The notes under the pieces: model-generated
What the model was told of the DNA's origin: nothing
The model's database searches: none
The model's input: the letters and a program-made list of their open reading frames with translations, nothing else
Program-made: the position numbers and the translations under genes
Origin: Apostichopus japonicus
Lineage: Eukaryota; Echinodermata; Holothuroidea; Aspidochirotida; Stichopodidae
Length of the DNA: 64,000 nucleotides
NCBI RefSeq assembly: GCF_037975245.1
Contig: NC_092569.1
Span: forward strand, 36,188,168 to 36,252,167
Reading direction: 5' to 3'
Shown here: positions 46,586 through 58,814 of the stretch, one piece after another
How positions within the stretch are numbered: position 1 is the first letter of the stretch
Layout: every line of letters starts with the position of its first letter

Positions 46586-48974
46586 ATGGATGTTAAAAAA
46601 GGCTACTGTTGGCGATGTAATCAATCTTTACGGGGTGCGCCGAAGAAATGTACCTCTTGTGTGACAGCTGAGTATTGCAGTACAGATTGCCTCGATAACG
46701 ACAAGGTTCGACATGAGAGTGTAGAATGCCCTAATTGGTCGGCCAAACCATGTGGAAGTTGTAAGAAAATCGGAGCACTATTTGAGGTTGGTATTGTTTC
46801 GCATGTTACATGCTTTTTATCTTTTTCTGTTTAAAGCCAAACGAAGATTGCGATTTAACATATAAATGGCTTCATGTACGTGGGTGACTAATAAGTTCGG
46901 ACGGTTGTCAGAATAGACACATTTGCGACAATCATTGCAATTGCCGAGAAAATAAAACGCGATTTGCACTCATAAAAGATGTTTGGATGCTCGTCACAAT
47001 TGGGCTGCTCGTCTCCCCCAAACAAGTTTTATTTATACAGACGTAAGAGATTGTCAGCTCAGGATTTGGACGTGTTCGTTATTCAACTGAGAATATGTCA
47101 ATCAGCTTTTCTAGTGATACACAATGCATTAAATAGGCTAAATTAACGTACTCTGTTAATGTGTGGAATAACAATAAAGCTCCATCCGTATGAATGCATG
47201 GAGGATCTGAATATTCAATGTACAAACTAATCATTCGTTCTCGTGACGTTTATTCCTAGCAGTGTTATTGAACAATTGTAAGAGCTTGTTGTTGTTCTAG
47301 GATTGCAGCAAATCTTTGATCTTCCTATTTCTTTAACAGTGCTGTGGGTGTTTATCGATCATGTACTGCAATGATACTTGCCAAAAGTTACACTGGGAGA
47401 GCCACAAGCGTGATTGCGTCAAGTGGAAGAAAAAAGCCAAGAAACTCGCATCCATACTGCTATTATCCAGCACGCAGGACTATCCGTTTTATTTTAGTAA
47501 TTCATTTGCGAATGACCTCTTGAACTTGGAGAGTAACGAAATGAAAGACAAAAATGATTTAGAGTCCGCCCAACAAGATTACAGCATTTTACTTCCTGCT
47601 TGCGGTGACCTACGTCAGATGATCCAGACGGTGTATTCACTCCCTGTAAACTTCACTGGTAGTCTGAAGTTTGTTTTGAATGATATTGACCCGTTCGTCA
47701 TGGCCAGAAATGTCCTGCTACTCTATATGATAAGTTCATCTACCGAGGTCATCGCTCCAAAGATTGCATCCATCTGGTTATCACTCCACCTCTCTGAGGA
47801 AGAGTACACCCTCCTCCGTGCATCGCTCCATAGACTCATAGAGATGGACGCCACTCGGTTCAAGGAAAGCACGAGCGATGTAGTTGATGTCAGCGCGCAT
47901 TCATACAACGCAATGCGTGAAGTTTGGATGAGATGGGGAAAACTGCAGTGTCATAAAGGCAGTAAGGATTGTATCAAGTTGGAAGAAGAGAGACAAAATA
48001 TGGTTCCACAAGACGAGGAATCAAGATCCAGTGTTAAGTCATACGTAGGCCAAGTGCCAAGGCGTCACGCTGCATCCATTGATAAATGGTTCTCTGATGG
48101 CGTTATAATGGCAAAGGAAACCCAAAAAGACATACTACCCTATTACAACTGCACATTCACCGGTCGGAAAGTTGGACAAAGTTTCTTTGCAGGAACCAAA
48201 ATTCCTTCAGATATAACATTTAATTACTGTGTCAATGATGATTGCGTCCCATTCCAGATGTGGGACTATCTAGACATGATCAAGAACGAAGACTGTGACT
48301 CCGTCACAGAAATGTGTCATGCGTTTACCACCAAATGTGTTACCATAACAACGAACATGATCAAGCAAAGAAGGATGAAGTTGGGAATTAATATTTCAGA
48401 CTTCTTGAGACTTCAACCGCTTTTACCCCGCAATGCTCAATTCGACCGCATATTTGCCTCAAATTTAATTGACTACCACAAAATATCTGTCGTGTTGGAG
48501 ACGTTGGAACCCCTTCTGAGTAATGATAATCCACACGCCGTTCTTCTTACTGAGACAATTAATTGGTACGGTTGTTTGGAGAAGGATGCAGACCTTCCTA
48601 CTGATCCACACACTAGATACGAATTACTTCTTCGAAATAGGAGGGATTCACTCGTGCAAAGTATACTCGCCGATGCAAGGGGTAACACAGTTAGCATAAT
48701 GCGAGAATTCTACAATAACATGATATATTTTGTAACTTATCTACGAGCTAGAAGGATCCATGAACCAGAGGTACCCTATTCTGGGCAGTTGAGGAGAAAA
48801 CCTCCAACATGGTTGGATTTGAGAAATTGGAGTAAACTTAATCTTCGTGACTTTCGCTCAGGTAGAAATAAGGTTGTACCACTTTGCCGAAGGGTAAACG
48901 CCCGGACTGTTTCCAGATGTCGTGGAAGTAACCGTATCCTTGAATGGTATCGAGAAGATGGAACTCCTTTGTAA
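46586..48974 (+). CDS. B4: tandem MYND zinc-finger / DUF4470 protein, intact (611 aa)
   Basis: Exons 46586-46786 (67 codons) and 47340-48974; phase-0 intron with donor GAG|gttggt and acceptor aacag|TGC. The start is ATG in ACCATTATGG. Fingers: C8, C11, C22, C25, C31, C35, H43, C48 and C56, C59, C68, C71, C77, C81, H89, C93, in the same spacing as the A genes. DUF4470 motifs follow: FYFSNSFANDLLNLE, LLPACGDLR and NDIDPFVMARN. The C-terminal half has FDRIFASNLIDYH, NPHAVLLTETINW and a basic tail ending LEWYREDG. It is the only complete B-lineage gene in the window. It differs from the A genes throughout, except for the 44-codon stretch from SILLPACGDLR to MARNVL, which is identical to A1. Role unknown; intracellular by absence of a signal peptide. 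Confidence 0.92.
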
Positions 48975-49836
48975 ACACACACACTAATCTCTAACACCGA
49001 ACCGCGATTTATAAGAGCATCTGTACATGAAATCACATGTCTTTGAACACCTCCAAAGCGCAACTGGTGTGTAACGACAAATGTCGTCACCCAATAGTAA
49101 TATCATTCAAACTCACTGTCCATTGATGACGTCGCCGGTTACTTGTATGTTACTCCCGTCCAACCGTTGTCTGTAGGGAGCCATTAGATAACCTTCCACG
49201 GTAAATATTGAATCCGTAACAGTATGCTGATCGTGCATGACCCGGCGACTTATATCAAAATCTTCCTTCTTCTTTTGATTGATTTACATAATTACAACCG
49301 ATGTGTCCTTGCAGTTCCAACCTTTGTCCCGGAATCTTCATCGTAGAGGTGAAGTTTTACCGTCGCTTTAAGACTTACAAGGCATTACCACAACAGGCCA
49401 TGACGGGGTGATCCGGGTTTGATTGTCTCGCAAATTAGTGGCTCATGCAGTGAGTACCATGGAGGCATTACCACGACTATACAACCCACTGGCAGGACTA
49501 TATAATTGTCATCGAAGGAAATATTTTCCATTCATTTATGGAAAGGACAATACCCATCTACTTACCCAGCGCTTGAATATGTTATTGAGCAGCGTGCAGC
49601 CTTCGATATAATAATCTAACTAATACCAACGGTAGTTCCTCTGTTTCTATGATAGACAGAACTTTCTGCACATGTAAAGAATACTTAACGGAACATTTAA
49701 CAATAACTATATATTTTAATGGTTCATTTTCTTTCTTCGTTTTACGAGTGTTCGCTGTAACTTCTGCTCCCGTTCCATATTAGTTCTGCTTCAGTTCCTT
49801 GTACATTCTATTTCCGTTACCTATAGGCCTATCATG
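48975..49836. other. B4 downstream, no gene seen
   Basis: Mixed-composition sequence with no recognisable ORF. B2 has lost the corresponding region, so no paralogous comparison is possible within the window. Confidence 0.5.
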
Positions 49837-50630
49837 TCCGCTTACATTCCATTCCTCTCCATGTTATGTATCCGTACCCTACACGTTCTATTTCGGTTAC
49901 CTATAATGTCCGCTTCCATTCCATTCCTCTACACGTTATGTATCCGTACGCTTCCATTCCATTCCTCTACATGTTATGTATCCGTACCCTATACGTTCTA
50001 TTTCCGTTACCTATCATGTCCGCTTCTATTCCATTCCTCTCCATGTTATGTATCCGTACCCTATACGTTCTATTTCCGTTACCTATCATGTCCGCTTCCA
50101 TTCCATTCCTCTCCATGTTATGTATCAGTACCCTATACGTTCTATTTCCGTTACCTATCATGTCCGCTTCCATTCCATTCTTCTACATGTTATGCATCCG
50201 TACCCTATACTTTCTATTTCCGTTACCTTTCATGTCCGCTTCCATTCCATTCCTCTACATGTTATGTATCCGTACCCTATACATTCTATTTCCGTTACCT
50301 ATCATGTCCGCTTCCATTCCATTCCTCCCCATGTTATGTATCCGTACCCTATACGTTCTATTTCCGTTACCTATCATGTCCGCTTCCATTCCATTCCTCT
50401 CCATGTTATGTATCCGTACCCTATACTTTCTATTTCCGTTACCTTTCATGTCCGCTTCCATTCCATTCCTCTCCATGTTATGTATCCGTACCCTATACGT
50501 TCTATTTCCGTTACCTTTCATGTCCGCTTCCATTCCATTCCTCTACATGTTATGTATCCGTACCCTATACGTTCTATTTCCGTTACCTATCATGTCCGCT
50601 TCCATTCCATTCCTCGTATCCGTACCCTAT
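49837..50630. repeat. 72-bp minisatellite, about 10-11 copies
   Basis: The unit runs ATGTTATGTATCCGTACCCT, ATACGTTCTATTTCCGTTAC, CTATCATGTCCGCTTCCATT, CCATTCCTCTCC. Because 72 is a multiple of 3 and the unit has no stop in any forward frame, all three forward frames stay open for 220-260 codons. These are not genes. Diverged units continue at 51465-51690 beyond a LINE insertion. Confidence 0.95.
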
Positions 50631-51458
50631 AAGATAAGATAAGATAAACTTTATTGCATCCGATAGGGAAATTACATGCTTGCAGATAAAACAGTAAGAT
50701 ATAAAAACGATACTATACAACAATAAGAGAACAAACAGTAGGACAATAAAAGCATAAGAAATGCTAATAACAAGGAACGGGAACAGATGGGCCGAAGCTC
50801 ACAGAATGGCAAGGAATAGAAAGTATAAACAAATCACAAACGATAAATATGATAAGAACCCAATGAAAGAAGGAAAGACAAAGGCAAGAGATTAGCGATT
50901 AAAAGATGCATTAAAAATTCTAACAGCTTTTCCCATGAAAGATGAGGGGTAACGATTAGTATGAGTCTTCGGAGGTCTCATCCTCCCACTACGAGGGATG
51001 ATACAATTATTTAATGGCGCGTGGAGAGGGTGATCGATATCCTTGAGAACTGAATGAAGCTTATCATCAACCCGACTATCAAAGACCTCGTCAACCATTG
51101 GCAAGCGTTTCCCAACAGCCCTACCTGCCCGTTTAACAGTATCATCTAAGACTTTCTTGGATGTCTTATTTATGTTACCAACCCAGGAAGTTATGCAGTA
51201 TGACCAAACACTACTAATAATAGAGTTGTAAAAAATGGATAAAATGTTCTGGTTCACGTCAAAAGAGACTAATTTCCTCAAGCAATACATTCTTGGTTTC
51301 AAACGTTTGGCAACATACTCAACATGTGCATCCCACTTTAGCTGATCATCCATAACTACACCCAAATATTTGTACTCAGTTACCCTATCCACTGTCTTAC
51401 TGTCAATGACCACAGGTTCGGGCACTATCTTGTTCGCTCTCCGGAAGTCTATAATGAC
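50631..51458 (-). mobile_element. 5'-truncated LINE (non-LTR retrotransposon) inserted in the minisatellite
   Basis: Read on the minus strand from 51458 the frame begins VIIDFRRANK and continues with VTEYKYLGVVMDDQLKWD, the conserved end of a reverse transcriptase domain in CR1/L2/Jockey-like LINEs, and then SIISSVWSYCITSW. The frame stops near 50892. A 260-bp 3' UTR and a short tandem tail (TTATC repeats at 50631-50650) complete the 3' end. Only the last 190 or so residues of the polymerase remain, so it is a dead 5'-truncated copy. Confidence 0.85.
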
Positions 51459-51464
51459 TTATAT

Positions 51465-51690
51465 GATGACTATACGTTTTATTTCCGTTACCTATAAGGT
51501 CCGCTCCCATTCCCCTGTTATGTATCCGTATACGGTATACCATATACGTTCTATTTCCGTTACCTATAAGGTCCGGTTCCGTTCCCACAGCGTTCCTTTT
51601 CTGTTCCCCATTATATTATCTCCGTTTCATACGTTCATTCCAGTTCTCTACATGTTATGTATCCGTTCTCGATACGTTATTTGTTTTCCA
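51465..51690. repeat. Diverged minisatellite units right of the LINE
   Basis: The words TTCTATTTCCGTTACCTATA, AGGTCCG and ATGTTATGTATCCG recur in degraded form, continuing the 72-bp array interrupted by the LINE. Confidence 0.75.
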
Positions 51691-53030
51691 TTCTGTTGTA
51701 TATATATTTCTGTTAGGCCTTTCGCACATTTATTTTTAGATTAAGCATCACCAACCTGTTTCTGGTTTCTGATTTACTGTTATTTGACTTATTTCAGAGC
51801 TACACGGGCCGCCGACTAAAACCATCAAAATTCTACACTGAACGAATAAAACTGGCGTGTTAATCCCCAATACATAAGGAAACTCGTCAGTAATAAAGTA
51901 AAATCATTATACCGTCAGATAAATTTAAATAATGTACTCAAATGCATCGCATAAATGGACCCAACTGTACTGTGTTAAGAATTTGGCATTACAAGGTGTG
52001 AATGCAGTCAACATGTATTGTATTTTTCCCTGAACATACCACAGTATTGTATTATTTCAACATCATTTCTCCCCCCCCCCCTTTGAAATGCACAGCTTTA
52101 TTATGATATTTGAGACCATAAGCACTATGTTTCCCTTTTAGTTTTGTGTAGCCTAATTGTCTCTATGCTAGACTAAGTATTCTACCACTTTATTGATTAG
52201 TGTCAGATGTTTACAAGGTCATTTCTCAAAAATTGAAAGTAATGTTTCATGTTGCATCTACAGCCATTCACCTATAATATATACCTCTTGCCATGCAATT
52301 GTCTGCTTACTTTGTACTTATGCAGGATTTCAATGTCTCTTTTGCATCTGTTTTGTATGTGCAGTTAAAATGCTAAGATAAGAGGGCAGAGGGAGAACAG
52401 TGGTTGTAGGAAGCAGACACACAATACGTAAGCAATAAACGGAGAGTAACCCTCAGTTCGACTCAGGGGCGTCAAACATGGGGCGAGGGGCAGGGGATAC
52501 GCCCCACTTTCTGAAGGGCGGGGACACAATATCTAATGTCCCCCACCCCCACCCAGGTTTAGTTACTGACTCGTATAGGCGCTTGGCATATCATTCAGGC
52601 TCATAATGACTTGTGCATCTCATAACGAGAGCTCAAACACGTAATGCTACATAAGATTAGTAGTTATTAATGTTTTATTCTGATCTGCTCGACCACCAGA
52701 TGAAAAGTTGAACTTTGTAACAGGGTTGAAATATGAATGATGGCCCCCACCGACCCACCACCCACTTTCAATTGGCATTGACAGCACTGGTTTGACTTAA
52801 CTTAGTTTTCGTATAGATTCTTCTCGTGTATCCCGTACGCGAGACAGTATAGAAAAGAAATTCTACCTGGATTGAAGCTCATGTTTTAAAAAGGTCTACT
52901 ACAGATCTTGTTTTAAATTTATTTCTTTCGAATTAGATGCATTATATCTTTATGTTTTATTCTTCTCTCAAAATGTATATTTTGTCTTGAATTAAACATG
53001 TGAAAACTTCACAGCTGGAGCCCCCACCAG
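51691..53030. other. B4-A5 spacer, no gene seen
   Basis: AT-rich sequence with a C run at 52072-52081. The only structure is the small hAT-like MITE at 52464-52789. Confidence 0.5.
52464..52789. mobile_element. 326-bp hAT-like MITE
   Basis: The left end CAGGGGCGTCAA and the inverse of the right end CAGTGCTGTCAA agree in 9 of 12 bases. The 8-bp flanks are GTTCGACT (52456-52463) and GTTTGACT (52790-52797), 7 of 8 identical. The interior is G/C-rich without coding capacity. Confidence 0.6.
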
Positions 53031-54067
53031 GGCTTAGAATCCATTCTGGAGAAATTTAACTGCTGTGCCTGACATGTAGTTTCGTGCTTTATAACCTGAG
53101 GCCATGAGAGAACAAGAAATCTCCGAAACGTTGCTTTGCCCATGCACCCACTGTGAGGCTCTGAGATACCACAGAACAGGGTGTCTCTTTCTGACATGTA
53201 TTGATTTGGTTCAAAATCACTAGCAGAGGCCAAGAATATATACCTGAAAGTGCTGCAGCCCTATACTCCCAGCCAATAACAGTGTACACAATGGGTATCT
53301 ACAGCTGTAATTATAAAACAAATAATCCCTTTATTGGTTTCAAGTTTTTAAAACGCAGCTGGGCCAGTCAATTCAGTCGGTACCCAAAAGAACTAATTGG
53401 TCTACAGTACACTACCAGTACACGATCCACTGAAGTTGACGTACTAACGAAAACGATCAAATTCAGTCACGATATACAGACTATTCGACGAAGATGGGAA
53501 TCCAAAAGAAATTATTGTCCTCAACATAGAATGCCCGAGAGTGCCAGCCATATCCGGGCATCTAGAAGTGCCAAATATAACAATATGGACTCTTGTTCCG
53601 TACCCCATTTCCATTGATACACTGCTGCTTGCTAAGCCACTCCCGCAGGCTTACACACCCGATAAACCCGACTCAATTTTGCCCGCTAATCGTTGGGTTA
53701 TTTTATTTTCTAACCTGGCTATTGAAACACCGAAGTGTGCGAACGTACATGATAGTACGTGAGCATGATTGATTCATATAGAGGAATACTTGTTACATAT
53801 CGTCAAATCGGTTTTCATTCTAAGTTTTTTTCCATTACTTTTTTAACAATTATATCTTATTTCTTGTTTTCTTTGTTAATGCTATATACTAAGCATGCGG
53901 CCGCCCGGAGGGTGCCTTGCCACGTTTTGAATATATAATCAGTTCAAAGCCTTTCCAGAGATAGCACCATTTTGCATCCAAGCCACCTTACATATACACA
54001 AATTTTTCCACTTAGAGCCTCCCCCAAGACGGCTGGCTACCCCTGCACGGGGTGACAGAGGAAGGAT

Positions 54068-54078
54068 CCGCCCGGATG
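54068..54078. repeat. Left 11-bp target duplication
   Basis: CCGCCCGGATG immediately before the transposon, repeated at 55449-55459 immediately after it. The A1 copy has one CCGCCGGGGTG at the corresponding place. Confidence 0.8.
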
Positions 54079-55448
54079 CGAATTTTTTTTTTCCCAAACA
54101 GGTTCTCAATTGCGGAGTTTTCAGCCAATCAGATTGCTCGTGACGTCAGCATCAAACGCTTGATAGTTCGAAGACATACACTGAGTTACACACTGACACC
54201 TAAAGTCTTGTTACGCGGTTTCCCTGCAAACGCCCTGACTTTTACTTTTAATGCTTGGATAACATGTTGACCTTACTTATGATACATACGCTACATTCTA
54301 TCGGTTTCGTGTTTACGCCATCCAAGATTCGTCAGCCGTTCTATTGAAATCGGAATTCGTTTCGTGGAATGGGTATAGGCCTACACCAAAATGAACTTCA
54401 CGACGCGAGTTCAGCCTTGAATGAATATACGCAAAACAGTTTAGTGTATAGTCAAGGCTTCATAATTGACGCACCCCCGTAATTGACGCACCTTCAAGTA
54501 TTACTAGCAACGATAGAGCAGGCCACCTAAACTTTTTGCAGTCAAGCAGAATTACATATTTCATGAGTTTGAATCCATTCAGCTATTTGCTGACCAAATT
54601 GTGGAATTTTTAAGCTTTTAACACCCGAATTCCCCCCGGTTTTGTACGTTCAGTTTTTGGGCATTTGGAAATATTGCACAGGGTTCTGTCCCTAAAAATA
54701 ACCAACATTTCCTCAATATCATGGACAACACTACTCTCTGGGACCTGATCTGTCTAAGCTTAGAGGCTCAAAGTACAACAAACAGCATCTAAAGTCAATG
54801 GATGTATACTAAAGCCTTCACTACAGTTAGCTTATCGACGAATGTGTCGATTTAGGGGTATGAAAGAACTTGACACGGCAGACATTTTGTGGTCAAGTTC
54901 TGCTCAATTGTACGTTGCATATGCACAGAACAATAAATATATTGAGATCATTACATTTCTGAGGAACCACACATATGAAAAACACATGTAGTTGAGTGAT
55001 TTTGATTTTTCCTTGATAGAAATCGTTGATCAAATCCTTAAGTGCGTCAATTATGAGCCCACCATGCTACAGTATGATGTATTTCCGTCACTGCACTGTG
55101 TACACAGTTATAATACATATAGGCCTATATCGCATGTGTTATGTACCCCTGTACGAAACTCTCACTGTGCGATGTTATCGATAAATGCCTTCACAGAAAT
55201 CTTCGATCAAAGTAGATCATACAATACTAGTGTGCTCATTATGTCTAAACCAATTCCAAACACATCTACATATATTTACGAAAAGTTGCGGGTAATTTTG
55301 AACGGGTATATCTTCGTTGCAACGAATGGATGCAGACATTTTGATAACCTCGAAGTGAAGGGTTTCATTGTTATGACGTAACTTTTCCGACCAATCATGA
55401 GCGACTATTTATACACAATTGAGAACCTGTTTGGGAAAAAAAAATTCG
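54079..55448. mobile_element. 1.37-kb DNA transposon with 33-bp inverted ends and 11-bp target duplication
   Basis: The left end begins CGAATTTTTTTTTTCCCA and continues AACAGGTTCTCAATTG; the right end is its inverse (55416-55448), differing by one T in the homopolymer. The flanking direct repeat is CCGCCCGGATG, and the homologous position upstream of A1 (about 1758-1768) is unoccupied. Target duplications of 9-11 bp suggest the Mutator (MULE) superfamily; this is inference. A frame of about 129 codons (54992-55381) with no ATG at its start and no recognisable motif runs up to the right end. No transposase is seen. Confidence 0.8.
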
Positions 55449-56481
55449 CCGCCCGGATGCCGACTATTCTAGGTACGCCACTGCGTATACTTAAACCCTG
55501 ACCTGTCAATTCTGTCGCATGTTGCAATACCAGACGGAAATCCCCGTAGACATAATTAACTTCGTGAGCATGCACAGGATTACAGAAATTACAGGCATTG
55601 CATACCAGAGAGACGGGACAGCTTACTTCACACCTAGCCTTGCATCGAACAATCGCGAGTAGACTGCTCTGTGTTTAATATTTTGAGTCTGGAATAGTTT
55701 CAGGTAAGTAGAATTATTTGTTTATATTCAAGCTCCTTAAGATTCGATGTTTATCTGTTGGTTTTACGTACAAAAAACCTCCACTTCACGACGATAGTAA
55801 ATATATCAGCAGGCGAAGGTAGGATTTGAAATTGAACCATGCATGACGTGAGTTCCATAGTCCATATGTTAATTTTCGTGATGTGCTGTTTCAACAATAC
55901 TATGCCTTTTTGTGTATGAACAACGATATTTCAGGTTCATGTACTTTGATAGCTCACGCGTAGCGTTAACTGTGGTGAGTTGAAGTTTTTTACAACGTGC
56001 GTTGGATGCTTGCATGTAATAATTAACTGAAATATTGAATAATTAATTGTGTAGTGAAACGGATGAAGCACGACCTTAATCTGCATGATTATGATCATAA
56101 ATGTACAGCATAGTTTAACACGCTCACATAGATATTTGAAATAAGCGTATATCCATCACTCAGTTCCAGGCTGGTCAGATCCAGAATTTCATAAAAAGGG
56201 GTTATAACTATATTGTCGCTGAAGCCGATTCCACGTGTAAGGGAAGGAGGGTTGGGAGAATCCTCACAACAGGACAACAGAAAAATAACTGCCAAATGGT
56301 GCATACTGAGTAAACATAGACCTGGCCACTAAAGCACAAGTATATTGGATTCAAAAATAGTTTCTTACCTCGGCTTTAAATGTTAAGTACTTGACTCCCC
56401 TGCCAAGCCGCCCCCAGGTTCAGCGTATGCGCTCTACTTTTGAATTTTTGGCAAGATATGGGTCTGTTTCACAACCCTAAG

Positions 56482-56489
56482 TATATATA
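56482..56489 (+). promoter_or_regulatory. TATA-box candidate of A5
   Basis: TATATATA, 82 bases before the A5 ATG, in the same context as in A1 and A3. Confidence 0.5.
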
Positions 56490-56563
56490 GACGTTTGCAT
56501 GCAACACAATTTCCCGAAAGATTCTTCTTAAATTTTGTTTATCATAATAGCTTTTCTCAAACA

Positions 56564-58814
56564 ATGGACGTGAAGGAAGGATTTTGCTGGAGGTGTAACT
56601 TAAAATTACGAATAGGAATGGTAATATGCGATTCGTGTAAAATCGCTCAATACTGCAGTCAAAAGTGCAAAGAAGCTGACCACCTACGTCATAAAAGTGT
56701 AGAATGTCCTACATGGTCAACCAAAACGTGCGGACATTGTCAGAAAATTGGAGCTAAATATCAAGTAAGTTACACACTGGTTGCTCCCGAAATTTCGAAC
56801 ATTACATTATACACGAAGCAAGGTCACAGGAGGGGCGAGGGGGTTTTGCGGGTATGTTACTGAAAGTTGACACATATAAATATGTAGAAAAGTGTATGGT
56901 TATTCATTTAACAAGTACATCGTCTTCACATGAATATGTGGGTCATCGCTTTAAAGTAATTTTAGAACTTCACTTGAGTAACAAAATCAGCAGATTTATA
57001 TAGCGAAACGTTTTGACTCGGCCTTAGTTCGGTTGGGAGTTAGGAGTGTGTTATGATTTCTTACTTCCTTTGTTGCTGAGAGACTGATGTAAAGGACTAG
57101 GAGAAGTATTGCACTATACGATTATGATTCTTGTTAGCTACAGTTTCTTTTTTTATAATTTCTTCTCTAGTGTGCTGGCTGCTTGACAACGAATTACTGT
57201 AATGGTGATTGTCAGAAGCGACACTGGAAACGGCACAAACCTGTTTGTCAAATTTGGAAAAAAAGAGTAAAGCAAACAGCATTGCGACCGCTGAAATACT
57301 TTGAAGATTTTCCTTATTACTTCAGTAATTCTTTCGCTAACGACCTCTTAAATCTAGAAAGTAACGAAGGGAAGGGCAGTTCGTCATCTGCTGACCTTAG
57401 CAAAAGTGAAAAGTTTGCTTCCGACTTTAGCATTTTACTTCCTGCTTGCGGTGACCTTCGTCAGATGATCAAGACGGTGTATTCCCTCCCTGAAAACTTC
57501 ACTGGTAACCTGAAGTTTGTTTTGAATGATATTGACCCGTTCGCCATGGCCAGAAATATCCTTCTTCTGTACATGTTTAGTTCATCAATAGACGACACCG
57601 CTCCGATTATTTCGTCTATTTGGCTGTCTGTCCTTCTCTCTGAGGAAGAGTATTCCCTCCTCCAAGACTCCCTCAAAAGTCTCATCGAGATGGACTCCAT
57701 GCAACTGAAACAGAGAACGAACGGTGTGCTTGAAGTAAGTGAGAGGTCCTACAACACTTTGCGTGGAGTATGGCTTGGCTGGAAGAACATTGAGGCAGGG
57801 ATATGGACAAAAGTTGGATTCATTATTAGACAGCAGAGGAATCTTATCTTTTACCGCGACCCTATAGCATTGGAGAGCACCAATGGATACATCGATCAAG
57901 TTCCGAAGCGACACGCACCGTCGATTCGCAAATGGATGGAAGACGGTATAATAGCTTCCGGAGATAAACGATTAGGGACGACATGGCAGTATTCCAACCC
58001 GACCTTCACTGGTCGTCTACCGAGCAAGACTTTCCGACCAGGGGAGTCCATTCCTCATGATTTTGTATTTACATACTGCGTCAGATGTGATTGTATTCCG
58101 TTTCAGATGTGGGATTATCTTGATATGATTCAACACATCGACTGTGACTCGGTCACCGAAATGTGTCATGCCTTCACCACTGATTGCGTCATCAAAGCTA
58201 CGAAAATGATGAATGAGAAACGACTGATCATAAAGACCTTCATCGAAGATTTTCTTAACATTGAATCATTTCTGACCGACAGTCCGCAATTTGATCGTAT
58301 TTTCACATCCAATCTGATAGATTACCACCATGTGGGAACGGTGCTGGGGACACTTGAGCCCCTCCTTAACAAGGAGAACCCCCATGCTGTCATCTTGACG
58401 GAAACCTTGAATTGGCATTTGGAGATGGATGGTGCGGATCTACCAACTGATGAGAAAGTCCAATCGAGTTTGCTCATTCGTGCAGCATTGGATGTAGATC
58501 CAACGTGGAAACGGTTCTTCCCTATGGAGAACAGGAATTATAGCTTCTATCGTGAATATTATAATAATATGGATTACTTCATATCTTACCTCAGAGGTAG
58601 AAAGCTCAATGATTCAGGCAAGTTTCGATACGAAGGAACTAAACCAAAATTACCATCATGGTCAGATGTGAAAGAGTGGGGAGGGTTACACCTCCGCGAC
58701 TTTCGCGCCGGTAGGCATAAGGTTGTTCCATTTTCCCGAAGGGTGAACGCTCGCGCGGTAAGCATGCAGCGTGGCAGTGTTCGTACCCTCGAATGGTATC
58801 GGAAGGAGGTTTAA
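56564..58814 (+). CDS. A5: tandem MYND zinc-finger / DUF4470 protein, intact (614 aa)
   Basis: Exons 56564-56764 and 57171-58814; donor CAA|gtaagt, acceptor ctctag|TGT, phase 0. The length equals A1. All sixteen MYND ligands are present (finger 2 starts CAGC). DUF4470 motifs are YYFSNSFANDLLNLE, LLPACGDLR and LNDIDPFAMARN. The C-terminal region keeps FDRIFTSNLIDYH, NPHAVILTE and the tail LEWYRKEV. The 406-bp intron holds about 120 bases (57008-57130) not in A1. Substitutions relative to A1 cluster in the middle (about residues 280-345) and around residues 490-520, while motif blocks are unchanged. This suggests the protein is under constraint. Confidence 0.92.

Larger units (their letters stand above)
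53031..56481 (+). other. A5 upstream region
   Basis: Homologous to 1140-2632 and, for its first 700 bases, to 63390-64000. It carries a 1.37-kb transposon (54079-55448) and, near 55869-56050, about 190 extra bases not in the A1 copy. No conserved gene is visible. Confidence 0.65.

Noticed and set aside
49834..50642. Three overlapping frames of 218-267 codons in the 72-bp minisatellite
   Set aside because: All frames are open because the unit length is a multiple of 3 without stops. Low-complexity repeated peptides with no domain.
54992..55381. 129-codon frame inside the 54079-55448 transposon as a gene
   Set aside because: No ATG at the frame start, no recognised motif, and no paralogous copy in the window to test conservation.
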